64,000 bases of DNA from Nannochloris sp. 'desiccata' (GCA_019044685.2 JAGTXX020000002.1:558001-622000); one strand, 5' to 3'; counted from the first letter of the stretch, positions 9,414 through 20,565 are shown. Numbers and translations are program-made. Notes: generated from the sequence alone by a model not told the origin.

Positions 9414-12400
9414 TCATACGGTAGTATCAGTCCTATAGACGTGATAAAACGCCTCATAAGCGTCCCCAATTTTGATATCCTTAGCAGCTCGCCGTGAAGC
9501 AGAAAAAAGGCATAGTAAGCAAAAGAACGTAGATTCAATAGTCCTACGTAAATTTTCTTGCGATGGCTGGCCATAACTATTAGTTGCATCAGAGAAACAG
9601 CAGTTCTTGAGCAAGCGGAGAAGCTTTTTCTGATTATAATTCTTAACCTTGACCATGAAGAAGAGGAGGAAAGCCATTTCAGCGACAAAATTTCCAAAAT
9701 CGGTAATGATTCTATTATATCTTCTAAACTGGCTCGTCAAGATACCATACTTGGAACCTGCTGCTAAATCACTAAAAACTTCAGGAAATTTTGCAAAATC
9801 TATATTAGCGTATCTTGGGCCTCTTCTTTTATCAAAAAGGTGGGTGACAAGGTAGCCAGCGGGCTGAACAGCGCCGGTGGCTGTATTGTAGACTGTTGGG
9901 CTGCTGTGGAGGATAGTCACATCAAGAAAATCGACAGAAAAACCATCATCTGTTTTTTCAAGCTGTAGCGTAGGTGGATAAAGTCCATGGAAACCATAAA
10001 TACTATGTTGATCCTCGGTAGTACCCAGAGAGGCTAACACAGTACCCGCTATTCTGAGAATATCATCAATGTAACGTTTTGATTTCGACAAAGCAACCAA
10101 TAAAACCAAAGCAAAAGCTCTCTTTTCGCAAGCCAGTGTAGTAAAGGACGTTGGGGTTGCTTGAGAGCGATCTAAACAAGTAGCAAGCTGTCGTAGGAAC
10201 TTTAATTCGTAGCAAAAAAGGTAGAGATTTGCAAGATTGACAGCAGCGTTGTGACCCATAGGGAGACCATCTCCTTGCTGGTGAACACGTGTCGCTACTT
10301 GAATATAAGACAGCCTAACACTACATTGGAGTAGTTTAATAGCATCTGCTTTGGTAAAAATTGGAGCGGAACTTCTTCGTGTGCTAGCTGCAATCGCCAT
10401 CGCAACTGGCACCCATTCAAAAACTAGTCCCGAAACTTTAAGGCATTCACCAACTGGCCATAGTTCGTGGATCAGCTCTGTAAGTTTAGCAATAAGATCT
10501 TCTTGGTCCAGATTGGTATAAAGTCTAGTGATATCAAACGTTTCCATATGAACTGGGGCGGCATGGAAGCTCCGGGACCGACAACGCTTGTCATGTTGAA
10601 AAAGGAAATCAGGAATATCAGAACTGGAAGTAATGATAAGATGTTGTAGGGATGCCATATTTTTCTTTTCATTGGGCCTGATTCTATCTAATTCTCTTTT
10701 CCAAAGGTCACCAATTTTCTCACCCAGTGCATTGAGCACGACGTTCAGCTTCACCGCCATTGGTGTTCCTGCTGTGTGGTAGGCAAGAGTTAGATATCTA
10801 AAACCAATAGGATCCTTATGTAGCTTGATAGTCAGAGCATACTTTGGAAGTCTGTAGAAAGGTGCAGGACCAGTAACCGGTACTGGTTGAGAAAGACCTT
10901 CTGCAAACTCAGGTGGAGCTGGCCGTGGCGGAATTTTAATATTCAAAGAGCTCGTCGCTTCAAGTATTTCGTTGACAGCTTGCTCTGCAGAGATATCTGG
11001 CTTGAATTGGAAGACAGGCCTCCCACTAAAAGCATTGGTAGCACCTAAATCATCAATTATCTTCTGGGCCACATAGTGCTTGCAAACAAAACCTGCTGTG
11101 TTGGGCAATTTATCGACCTCCGTGACGACAAAACGATTTTGCAAAGTAACACAATCAGCTTTCAGGTTTCGTGGAATGTACGGAGCAGTACTGGGTACGA
11201 GTAGGGTACCGTCTGCTACAGCATCTAATCGTTCTTTAGCTAAATTCAGAATACTATGTTTTTGGGGCTGAAAAATAACGATTGGTTGCGAGAAACTTGC
11301 TGATAATTTTTCATAGTATTTATTCAAAGCAATCTCGATATCCGCAAGGTGGGAAGCCTTTAAAGAAGCCGTAAGAACCCTATGCCTGGCTGGCCGATGA
11401 GACATAGATAAAGAAAACGCTTTCCCAAAATCTGGACCCACAACAGCTTCAATAAGCTTAGGATCAGCAGTAACCACATGATCATGTCCCGGCGGGCAGA
11501 AAACAAGAAAACGTGTTTTGCAGTCACATCCAGCCGTTGCTGACACTTCATAATCTTGCAATAGATCTTCATAGGTGGCATTATTGTAGAAAGTATTATG
11601 ATTCAAAAGCTGGCAGCGAAGTGGTAGTTTATGTTTGGCGACAACACGCGGATTAATTTTTCTTCTCAATGCTGCAGGTAGAGCAGCAACCACATTCGCA
11701 TCTTCAAAGATACCTGGAAGATTTATTATATCATAGGCCTGAGAATCATAGTAATATACCATAAGACACGTTTTCTTTTCTCTAGTAGGTGGACTTGTGC
11801 TAATATTATTAACGACATTCAACAACAATTCCGCCAACAACGCCTGCTTCTGCTCCGAGAAGTGTGGGTTAGGAGGAGTAGTATCCACGTTCAAAGGAGT
11901 CCTTGTTAATAGAAAAAACATGCGTAGTATGTGTTTTAGTCGCATTTGCATACCGTATGTGGTTTGCATCAGATGATTAACGACACCAACAGCACCATGT
12001 TGCTGCAAAAAACCTAACAAAAAACGAATACGTCGAACGTAGTTTCGACTAAGATGAGTATTTCGATATTCGTTGGGCTCCAATTGAAATTCAGTTTGCA
12101 AAGAAACTAAATGGAGATTGTTGCCTAGGCGCTGATAAGGAATATATGGATTCCTAGCCATCGAGGTGACGTATGCGGCAGGATCCCAAAACGGCAGTTG
12201 CATGAAGCAATAGTGTACGCCCGCAGGGACCTTGTTTGGCATCTTCAAATTAAAACCGTGTCCTAGCCTGTAATGAGTATTAAGCCTACGAATCCATCTT
12301 GTCTCAAGCTCATCAGCAGCATATCCTCTGAAGATTGGAGGAAAGAAACCGTTTTCCACGTCAGAATCACAGGGGATTCTCATAATTGGGAGGATGTAAC

Positions 12401-12899
12401 AGTCTTGAATGGAACCATTTTGCCTGATGAAATTATGTAGGGATCTAGGATGTAGATTCGTATTGTTGACATCATTACAATGCCCTTGATACCGACAAAA
12501 AGCTGAATTCTTCGTCTGCCCTACATATAGTCGGGTTTCACCTTTCCTCTGGAAGAAGATAACATAGATAACTCCTTTATCGTCTAAGGAGGGTAAGTTT
12601 AACTTAACACCCTCGAAATTTTCATTACGAGTTAATTGTGTGCTATAAGTCTTTATCAGACGGAGAAGTCGGAGGATATGTTTATGTTGCACGAAAACGT
12701 GAGCATGCGGGCCCGTCGGGGACATAATGTTCTTCTCCGACTTGACGAAGGCTAGTACTTGCAAATAGAAACGCATCAGGCGACCTTTATGTTTATTCCA
12801 ATCCACATTACGACCGTGACCAGGTAGACCAATGGCAGGTAGACGAGCTTGATTTGCCATGACTGTGGAGAAGGAAGAAATATTTTTGCAGAAGAACAT
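9414..12899 (-). CDS. GIY-YIG endonuclease-reverse transcriptase of a Penelope-like element
   Basis: A single uninterrupted ORF of 1,161 aa; a second in-frame Met at residue 14 (MANQARL) could be the start. GIY-YIG nuclease: GVIYV at 109-113, YVG at 125-127, likely catalytic Arg 136 and Glu 199 (DELETRWI). No Cys-Cys-His-His set lies between GIY and YIG. The linker carries GCDCK (CDC at 458-460). Reverse transcriptase: basic LPKYALTIKLHKDPIGFRYL near 684-703, motif A FDITRLYTNL with Asp 789, QGDGLPMGHN at 875-884, and catalytic YIDD at 943-946 (nucleotides 10073-10062). The enzyme would nick target DNA and prime cDNA synthesis from the nick. Lack of the CCHH motif points to the Chlamys subgroup of green algae. 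The ORF has no stop or frameshift, so the copy may be recent and active. Confidence 0.9.
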   Translation of the reverse strand: MFFCKNISSFSTVMANQARLPAIGLPGHGRNVDWNKHKGRLMRFYLQVLAFVKSEKNIMSPTGPHAHVFVQHKHILRLLRLIKTYSTQLTRNENFEGVKLNLPSLDDKGVIYVIFFQRKGETRLYVGQTKNSAFCRYQGHCNDVNNTNLHPRSLHNFIRQNGSIQDCYILPIMRIPCDSDVENGFFPPIFRGYAADELETRWIRRLNTHYRLGHGFNLKMPNKVPAGVHYCFMQLPFWDPAAYVTSMARNPYIPYQRLGNNLHLVSLQTEFQLEPNEYRNTHLSRNYVRRIRFLLGFLQQHGAVGVVNHLMQTTYGMQMRLKHILRMFFLLTRTPLNVDTTPPNPHFSEQKQALLAELLLNVVNNISTSPPTREKKTCLMVYYYDSQAYDIINLPGIFEDANVVAALPAALRRKINPRVVAKHKLPLRCQLLNHNTFYNNATYEDLLQDYEVSATAGCDCKTRFLVFCPPGHDHVVTADPKLIEAVVGPDFGKAFSLSMSHRPARHRVLTASLKASHLADIEIALNKYYEKLSASFSQPIVIFQPQKHSILNLAKERLDAVADGTLLVPSTAPYIPRNLKADCVTLQNRFVVTEVDKLPNTAGFVCKHYVAQKIIDDLGATNAFSGRPVFQFKPDISAEQAVNEILEATSSLNIKIPPRPAPPEFAEGLSQPVPVTGPAPFYRLPKYALTIKLHKDPIGFRYLTLAYHTAGTPMAVKLNVVLNALGEKIGDLWKRELDRIRPNEKKNMASLQHLIITSSSDIPDFLFQHDKRCRSRSFHAAPVHMETFDITRLYTNLDQEDLIAKLTELIHELWPVGECLKVSGLVFEWVPVAMAIAASTRRSSAPIFTKADAIKLLQCSVRLSYIQVATRVHQQGDGLPMGHNAAVNLANLYLFCYELKFLRQLATCLDRSQATPTSFTTLACEKRAFALVLLVALSKSKRYIDDILRIAGTVLASLGTTEDQHSIYGFHGLYPPTLQLEKTDDGFSVDFLDVTILHSSPTVYNTATGAVQPAGYLVTHLFDKRRGPRYANIDFAKFPEVFSDLAAGSKYGILTSQFRRYNRIITDFGNFVAEMAFLLFFMVKVKNYNQKKLLRLLKNCCFSDATNSYGQPSQENLRRTIESTFFCLLCLFSASRRAAKDIKIGDAYEAFYHVYRTDTTV

Positions 12900-13201
12900 G
12901 AAACTTAGTAATGAGAGGAGCTGGGCGTACTATAAACCCCCCCCCCCTCAGACCGTTCCTTTCCCGAAGAGTCTAGCAGGGAGCCACCCTCCTAGACTAC
13001 TTAGCTCTGTATGTGTGACTAAAACTCAAGTAGAAAAACATATGATAGAAAATTGATTGATAAGCGTGGATGGTGATCGCGACTACCTGCCGAAAGAGCT
13101 CCTAGAGATGTCGGAGGGGTCTTGACCTTCTGGGGGCTCGTCAAGAGTCTGCAGTTTGTCCAACTCCGAAGAGTAGACGTAACCCCCCAGAAATATAGGA
13201 A

Positions 13202-13595
13202 TAGAGGGGAAAATACACAAGTGCAAGTAAAAACTGAGAGCGAGAAAAAACAGCATATCAAGAAAAAATAAATAAAAACTTACCCTAGAAATCGTTGCTG
13301 ATCAACGCTGGCTATTCCCAATCTATAGTATACCCCTCTCCCCTCAAAAATAAGAATGTCTTTGCAAAAATTACCTGTATAGAGCACGGTGAAAACCAGA
13401 AGAATGATGTCAGTAATTGCATCTAAGAGCAATAACAAGTGATATTGCCCTCCCAAGAGTCCCTAGCCAGCGTGATAATTAATTATTTTATGACAAATTT
13501 GTTGTATGTCGGCGGAGCGGAAGAGCGACAATAAATTAATTGATTTTTCGCAAGGCTGCAGAGGGGAAAGATTGCTGGCATTGTTTCTTTAAAAG
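13202..13595 (-). repeat. Pseudo-LTR, 5' copy of the Penelope-like element
   Basis: 394-bp direct repeat of 8844-9237. I looked for a hammerhead ribozyme core (CTGATGA with GAAA) in this repeat on the element strand and did not find one, as expected for the N-terminal-endonuclease clade. Confidence 0.92.
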
Positions 13596-13947
13596 TAGTG
13601 TACTATAAATTCCCTCTTTCCATCTGTCTCTACATGTTTTCATATAATATGTAACACTGCTACGCCTACAAGGCTAACCCAGCACACCTTGTCTTACATT
13701 TTGGCACCCAAGGCCAAGGCGAATCTGCTCGCTCTCTAGATTGTCAAAAAAAAAACAGATCCCTAACACAACTTTTTTCACAACTTTTTTCACCAACCTC
13801 TTCTGTTGGCCTTAGTGATAAGTTATCGAGGTTTACCTAACCTATATACCTTGGCTAATCACCTTTGTAACTCTGTTTTGCTCCCAGCTGCAGATTTGCG
13901 ACCATTGATTTCTCAACATCGACTTTTTGTCTCCCCGTTGTGTAACA

Positions 13948-14133
13948 ATGCCTTCCAACCCTGTCTCTGGCACTGGCCATCTGGCACTGGCCAAGGCTCT
14001 GTTTGCACTTTGCCCAGCCCTGATGCCTTTTGAAAACGTTGATTTTAATGGGCGAGCAAGACTCGTCCCTGATCACCTTCAGATGGAGCTTACGGAATAT
14101 TTTAGATACCATATAAGACCATGCAGTTTCTAG
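13948..14133 (+). CDS. Hypothetical ORF in the second palindrome arm
   Basis: ATG at 13948 begins MPSNPVSGTGHLALAKALFA and ends HIRPCSF (61 aa); the mirror copy is on the minus strand, 15000-14815. A following frame near 14120 reads MQFLEAILSNDLYGSFRR, then frame 14226 reads MLAVLSTAGKKSLLDKGD. Together they look like one longer protein broken by frameshifts, but I recognise no family. Confidence 0.25.
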   Translation: MPSNPVSGTGHLALAKALFALCPALMPFENVDFNGRARLVPDHLQMELTEYFRYHIRPCSF

Positions 14134-14225
14134 AGGCCATCCTGAGTAATGATTTGTATGGAAGTTTCAGGAGAGCAGATGAGGCAAACAGGGGGCATAT
14201 TCCTCTGCTTGTAGAAGGTTAGACC

Positions 14226-14729
14226 ATGCTAGCTGTGTTGTCGACGGCGGGAAAAAAGTCACTATTAGACAAAGGGGATCGCAATACTTCATGGCTACGC
14301 CTGAAACTGCTTTCCAAGTTAGGATTTTCGCAGAAAACCGTGTATTTTAATAGCGAACGTGTGTATGCGTACGTCATTAATTTTTCTTCCCTACACGAAG
14401 AGCTGGCTGCGGCCATTGAAAACGTTTGGAACTTTAACAAAAGAGCTGATCTTGCAAAACACGGTCTATCGCCTCTTCAGAAAAAGGTAAAGAGTGGGAA
14501 TCTTGCGAAGTACCAAGACCAAACGTTTTCAATGGCCGCAGCCAGCTCTTCGTGTAGGGAAGAAAAATTAATGACGTACGCATACACACGTTCGCTATTA
14601 AAATACACGGTTTTCTGCGAAAATCCTAACTTGGAAAGCAGTTTCAGGCGTAGCCATGAAGTACTGCGATCCCCTTTGTCTAATAGTGACTTTTTTCCCG
14701 CCGTCGACAACACAGCTAGCATGGTCTAA
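14226..14729 (+). CDS. Hypothetical ORF spanning the centre of the second palindrome
   Basis: 167 codons from MLAVLSTAGKK run through the left arm, the spacer, and then antisense through the right arm. The first half (up to about 14500) is the only plausible protein. The second half is the complement of the same gene and is probably meaningless. Confidence 0.2.
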   Translation: MLAVLSTAGKKSLLDKGDRNTSWLRLKLLSKLGFSQKTVYFNSERVYAYVINFSSLHEELAAAIENVWNFNKRADLAKHGLSPLQKKVKSGNLAKYQDQTFSMAAASSSCREEKLMTYAYTRSLLKYTVFCENPNLESSFRRSHEVLRSPLSNSDFFPAVDNTASMV

Positions 14730-15346
14730 CCTTCTACAAGCAGAGGAATATGCCCCCTGTTTGCCTCATCTGCTCTCCTGAAACTTCCATACAAATCATT
14801 ACTCAGGATGGCCTCTAGAAACTGCATGGTCTTATATGGTATCTAAAATATTCCGTAAGCTCCATCTGAAGGTGATCAGGGACGAGTCTTGCTCGCCCAT
14901 TAAAATCAACGTTTTCAAAAGGCATCAGGGCTGGGCAAAGTGCAAACAGAGCCTTGGCCAGTGCCAGATGGCCAGTGCCAGAGACAGGGTTGGAAGGCAT
15001 TGTTACACAACGGGGAGACAAAAAGTCGATGTTGAGAAATCAATGGTCGCAAATCTGCAGCTGGGAGCAAAACAGAGTTACAAAGGTGATTAGCCAAGGT
15101 ATATAGGTTAGGTAAACCTCGATAACTTATCACTAAGGCCAACAGGAGAGGTTGGTGAAAAAAGTTGTGAAAAAAGTTGTGTTAGGGATCTGTTTTTTTT
15201 TTGACAATCTAGAGAGCGAGCAGATTCGCCTTGGCCTTGGGTGCCAAAATGTAAGACAAGGTGTGCTGGGTTAGCCTTGTAGGCGTAGCAGTGTTACATA
15301 TTATATGAAAACATGTAGAGACAGATGGAAAGAGGGAATTTATAGT

Positions 15347-15636
15347 CAAGTCAAGGTGGTCTTACATGCTAGGGCCCTGCTCTGAGCAGGCTGTGGCCGC
15401 CAGTCACTGCTGCGCGGATATCCACAGTGAAGCTTATTAATTTCTGTCTTTCTGTAGACCTTGTATCTACCCTGCTAACGCCTGAATCTTCCAGCCCTCT
15501 CAACAATCTTCGTCTTACATTTTGCACAGAATCTGACGGTGGGATCTTTCAAGCTCTCGACGCAACCGATTTCCCCCCCCCAAAAAAGCTGATCATCATT
15601 TAATAAATTCAATTATTTAAATACCGACGAGCTCCA
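15347..15636. other. Intergenic region upstream of the methyltransferase
   Basis: No ORF recognised. Contains CTTACATTTTG and GCTAACGCC words that recall the neighbouring repeat family, and a poly-C/poly-A stretch near 15570. Probably repeat debris plus promoter. Confidence 0.35.
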
Positions 15637-17180
15637 ATGAGGGGACTAAGATACCTTTCTGGAACAACATGGATAATTTTGTTGCTGGCATTTGCCCTAG
15701 TTTGGCTTCTAACGACGAGCTTGCACACTATTCAACCTTCGATGCCGTTGGTGACCCAGAGTAAGACCACTTCTTTGCTTCAAAACTAAATATATATAAT
15801 AGCGACATTGACTGTGACAATGGTAAATTCTGCAGATCTGCATGCAGAAAGTATTCTGAAACCGCACTTTTCTGGCGATTATGGCAACGCTGCACTGACC
15901 AACCTCTCTGTTTGGTCGTCGGGTTTATTTGCAAGGACTATGCATGCATACACTGAAGGGACAAAGAAGGAGTGTACATCGCCGTCCGGATGCTCTCAGG
16001 TATACTATAATATTCTATGTTCTTGCCAAGAGATATTCATTCTCAGCAGCTGACTGCTTGTTTATTAATTGTAGGCAATCGCCCACCGGCGGAGTGTTGA
16101 GCCTAAAGGTTTCGACAAATATGATCTCTTCAACCCATTCATATCATGCCCCGGTGGAAGTGCCATGCAACGTCTTGGTGGAAGTATTCAAGATGATGGG
16201 GGGAAATGGCTATGCACAGATCTCTTGACGACAGCCCCTTGCACAATTTTCTCTCTCGGTAGCAACGGTAATCTCCAATTCAAGCTGATCATTCATGTGG
16301 ATGTTACACTGCTGAAACTTGTATTGAATAGTTCAAATATATAATTTACAGGTGACTTTAGCTTTGAGAATGCCATGTTAGAAGCTACTCCCTGCAAAAT
16401 TTTCACATTTGACTGGTAAGTCGACGGTGGATTTTTGCCTATTATTTATTTTTTCTACATTTTCCCCAATAAAGACCTGAAATAAACATCTCATCTCGTC
16501 TTTACAGTACTGTGGATGGTAATAGTATTAATGAGAGGCATCAATATCATAAAAAATGCATCGGCACAGCAGCACGAGCAAACACTGATGCTGATCGGTT
16601 TATCACTTTGGACCAAGCTGCGCAATTAGTCGGTGTGCAAACCATAAATCTGCTCAAGATAGATATAGAAGGTTAGTTATGTCACCAAACCCCGTCGTTT
16701 CTATTAGAAACCTTTCTAATGTGTGAAATTTTGCAGGATTCGAATTTGACACACTGTCGTCTTGGAGCCAACTGGACAGATTTCTCCCAGAGCAAGTAGC
16801 CATTGAAATACACCACAGCGAGGTTATTTATCACGGGATATCTCAAAATGCGCAGGACGATTTCTCAAATCTTTTGTGTAAGTGCATGCGTTTTTAACTT
16901 TTCATGGGACTTAGATAAGTGACTGTTCAAAAACAAAAATATCATTGCCATACTTTCTACCGGTGTTGAGCTATTACCGTTTACTTGTTCTCTTAATGTT
17001 TTCTACTTCTTTCCCTTTCTTTCAGGGCCAATGCATGATTTGACACTTAGTGATTTGAGTTTATTCTTCCATCACTTGGCTTCTCTCGGTTATGGGGTGG
17101 TGTCTCGTGAAGATAACCTTCCTTATGGGCGCTGCTGCTCGGAATTCCTTTTGTTAAAAGTCGCTGACCATACAATATGA
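15637..17180 (+). CDS. METTL24-like: METTL24-like methyltransferase, membrane-anchored, 7 exons
   Basis: Exons 15637-15760, 15836-15999, 16075-16267, 16352-16415, 16508-16671, 16737-about 16877 and about 17026-17180 give about 325 aa. A cytoplasmic stub and a hydrophobic segment WIILLLAFALVWLL form a type II signal anchor. The catalytic region has a Gly-rich SAM-binding strand (TIFSLGSNGDFSFENAML), then CKIFTFDCTVDGN, then NLLKIDIEGFEFDTL, the acidic post-motif of the METTL24/FkbM-type family. The C-terminus GYGVVSREDN with a following CCSEF is also typical. The substrate is unknown; an endomembrane or Golgi location is inferred from the anchor. The last splice junction is uncertain by a base or two. 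Confidence 0.75.
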
Positions 17181-18237
17181 GTATTCAAACCCTGAAGATA
17201 CTATTTCAGAACGATTCTGGTAAATCGATCTATTATGTGGTTATCAATGTCAACGTTCTGGATAGTGGACGATGGTGTCTCGCGCAAGCTGCAGGCTCGA
17301 ATGTGTGCGTAGCTAAAGAAGCAGACGCTAAATTCAAATTAGAGGCTGTTCTATTTACGGTCTGATGATATTGCTTTTTATCTTCGATCTAGTGGACACT
17401 GTGCTCATAAGCAACTATTGTACAGCAAGCACTGCACGCACATTATGACAATATTGCAACTTTAACTCATTTCCATAGGATACCAGATTAACTTTGAATA
17501 AGTGTGGTACGAAAATACCTTGTAATATTATATTGATCACAGAACCTACCCATCAGACTCTTGATTAAAGCGATATGACTTCCCTAACTTTGGAAGCTCC
17601 ATTGACGTTGGAGCTCGTAAAACTTGATTTTCTTCTTTTAAAAAGGAGTTAATTACAAGTCCGTTTTGAAGATAGAAAACATACAAATTAACTAGTTAAA
17701 TTACAAAATAGAAAATAAAGGAGATATCTAAGGCAGCGGAGACACTAGATATGGTGCGAAGAATACGTATTGTATATATAGTGTACTACGACGTGCGGAC
17801 CAGTTCTAAAATATTTTTCATCCATGTATTAAGCAAGCTTCTTTTATCTGTTTCTCCTCATGAGTGGGCTTGCCATACTGTATACGTCTTGCGCTGCTTG
17901 TTGACGCAGTTCCCTAATGTAGGATGGCTTTGTGGAGGTATTTTCAAGATATTTTCAACCTATCAATTTAAAAGCCTGTTGGCACATGACCAAAATTGCG
18001 AATAAAGGGCGAAAGGTTAGTTTAATGGTTTTATTGTCTCCTCAATATTTCCCAGCTGGATATAACATCAGCAACCTATAGCTATACTTGCGCCGTAAAG
18101 ACGTTAAGTAGCAGTCCTTGCTACCAAAAACTCGACTCTTCAGCTCTCATTTTACTTGCACTTGTATAATTTCTCAAAGGTTCAGTTCTGGGATAAATGT
18201 TGAAAAAAATGGAAAGTGGCATCGTCCGACGATTGCT
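17181..18237. other. Gene-poor region after the methyltransferase
   Basis: Short ORFs at 17177-17365 and 17751-18005 lack splice context and recognisable motifs. TGTAA occurs at 17521, some 340 bp from the stop. Nothing else that I can support. Confidence 0.4.
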
Positions 18238-18880
18238 GCAACAGTATAAATATCTAGACCCTGGATTCTTTCCTTTTATCTCTTGACTTGACTATAAATT
18301 CCCTATTTCCATCTGTCTCTGTATCTTTTCATATAATATTGTAACACTGCTACGCCATCAAGCCCCCACACCCTGCCACGCACTAGCCCTCGATCACAGC
18401 AACGTATGGGCATTGCCCTTACTGAGGAATTGCTCCCTGGAGTTCCAAATGTTCGCCATTATACCGCCCCTGTTGGACCATATACAGGCCGACCCCGTGG
18501 TCGACCAAACCGTGGGCTGACAAGACCTTATCAGCCTACTGGCCGCCCACGTGGTAGGCCTCCTGGTTCAGGGCGCAGAGGCCGAAGTGTAAGGTCTAAT
18601 GTTGTTCTATGTCCTAGGTAGAACCCCAGGAGCTTTTCACATCTTTATGATGTATGTGATTGGTGGCGACGGGGGCACCGTTTTTTCTGGCCTTGGTGTT
18701 TTTTTGAGTTTTTACATATATTTTTCTTGATTATTTTCTTCCTGATTGCACCTGCGTTCTGTCATTTGTTCTCTTGTGATTGGCAGTAGAGCACATTCTC
18801 TGTGCTAAAGGCTGTAATTCTCTCTCTCTCTCTCACGCCATCAGGCTAACCCAGCACACCTCGTCTTCTTACAATTGCGT
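18238..18880 (+). repeat. Dispersed repeat related to the palindrome termini, with AT-hook ORF
   Basis: The left part (18238-18360) matches 8581-8643 followed by 13602-13672: CTAGACCCTGGATTC, CTTGACTTGACTATAAATTC, CATATAATATTGTAACACTG. The right part (about 18835-18880) has GCTAACCCAGCACACC as at 13675. The interior differs from the palindrome and holds a basic ORF. A CT-dinucleotide run is at 18819-18834. It looks like another member of the same element family, not in inverted form. Confidence 0.5.
18406..18621 (+). CDS. Small AT-hook protein encoded in a repeat
   Basis: 71 aa from ATG at 18406. Two AT-hook cores, GRPRGRPNRG and GRPRGRPPGSGRRGR, would bind the minor groove of AT-rich DNA. 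A possible donor GTAAGG lies within the last codons, so this could be a first exon. Being inside a dispersed repeat, it is probably a transposon-borne DNA-binding module, not a host gene. Confidence 0.45.
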   Translation: MGIALTEELLPGVPNVRHYTAPVGPYTGRPRGRPNRGLTRPYQPTGRPRGRPPGSGRRGRSVRSNVVLCPR

Positions 18881-18938
18881 CTTGCAATATTCGTTCTTCC
18901 GACAAAGGCTCACAATTCTTGGGCGCAAATTTATTTTC

Positions 18939-19118
18939 ATGGCAAGTTGCTACCCTAGACCGGGTCTTAGACCCGAAATGAATCTTCAAAATCGACAAAG
19001 CGGAGCCGTATACGTTACATCAATTCAAAGACTGGCGCTGATCACCTGTGCGTTGATTTACTTTACTTTACTAAATTGGCTTCAAAAGACTCTTCCTGTA
19101 AAATCCCGACTTGCTTGA
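18939..19118 (+). CDS. Hypothetical 59-aa protein with one membrane segment
   Basis: ATG at 18939; the protein starts MASCYPRPGLRPEMNLQNRQ and has a hydrophobic stretch LALITCALIYFTLLNWL near its end, followed by a basic tail. No family recognised. It sits between the repeat and the 3' end of RPS3, and may be chance. Confidence 0.25.
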   Translation: MASCYPRPGLRPEMNLQNRQSGAVYVTSIQRLALITCALIYFTLLNWLQKTLPVKSRLA

Positions 19119-19300
19119 GCATTTCCGTTCAGTAACTAGAGAGCTTCATCAAGGACATAGCATATTTACACCCATGGCGTTTACAACTAATACACTACAA
19201 ATTATTTAGTTTGCTAAAATCTATATAAAATACTCTACTTGCTATTGCTGGTTTCACTTTACCATTCTTTCTTCGGGAACCATTTCTTTGTTTTTACTGC

Positions 19301-20340
<1,040 letters not shown>

Positions 20341-20565
20341 ATTTGCAAATTATATGAGATAATCTAAGTTGGCAAGCTCTTTCTAAGCCCTTAGCGAGAG
20401 AAAGACTTATTTTTTGGCCAAATTCGACTTGATCCTGGCAAACTCTGTTTTAACGAAAAAAATGAATTTAGTTCAAAAAACTTCAATGTAAACAGCAGTT
20501 TTAGACTCCTGAATTCTGTGATCATCTGATTTAACACCTAGTTATCGCATTAAATTAGGTTTGCA
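20341..20565. promoter_or_regulatory. Shared upstream region of RPS3 and U1A/U2B''
   Basis: 225 bp between divergent start codons, AT-rich. It must hold both promoters and 5' UTRs. No specific element identified. Confidence 0.4.

Larger units (their letters stand above)
8846..13598 (-). mobile_element. Penelope-like retroelement with N-terminal GIY-YIG endonuclease
   Basis: A minus-strand element of about 4.75 kb with one intact ORF (12899-9414) between 394-bp direct repeats (pseudo-LTRs). GIY-YIG comes first, then a linker with a C-x-C motif, then reverse transcriptase. This order defines the N-terminal-endonuclease clade of Penelope-like elements (Naiad/Chlamys). A candidate 7-bp duplication TGTACTA is at 8839-8845 and 13599-13605. 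The extra 200 bp on the left (8644-8845), between the split repeat and the first pseudo-LTR, is unexplained. A poly-C tract lies in the 5' leader near 12940. Confidence 0.85.
13602..15346. mobile_element. Second palindromic element, 828-bp arms
   Basis: Arms 13602-14429 and 14519-15346 are near-perfect reverse complements (mirrored positions sum to 28948) around an 89-bp spacer. I saw only two single-base differences (about 13802/15146 and 14283/14665). The terminal sequence ACTATAAATTCCCTCTTTCC also occurs near 18290 in a related repeat with a different interior. No duplication is evident; the left flank is occupied by the retroelement. No transposase domain recognised, so this looks like a non-autonomous foldback element. 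Confidence 0.8.

Noticed and set aside
13202..13595. Hammerhead ribozyme in the pseudo-LTR
   Set aside because: No CTGATGA core with a matching GAAA was found on the element strand. The N-terminal-endonuclease clade is known to lack it.
17177..17365. 62-codon ORF just after the methyltransferase
   Set aside because: Overlaps the methyltransferase stop by out-of-frame ATG; no motif or splice context.
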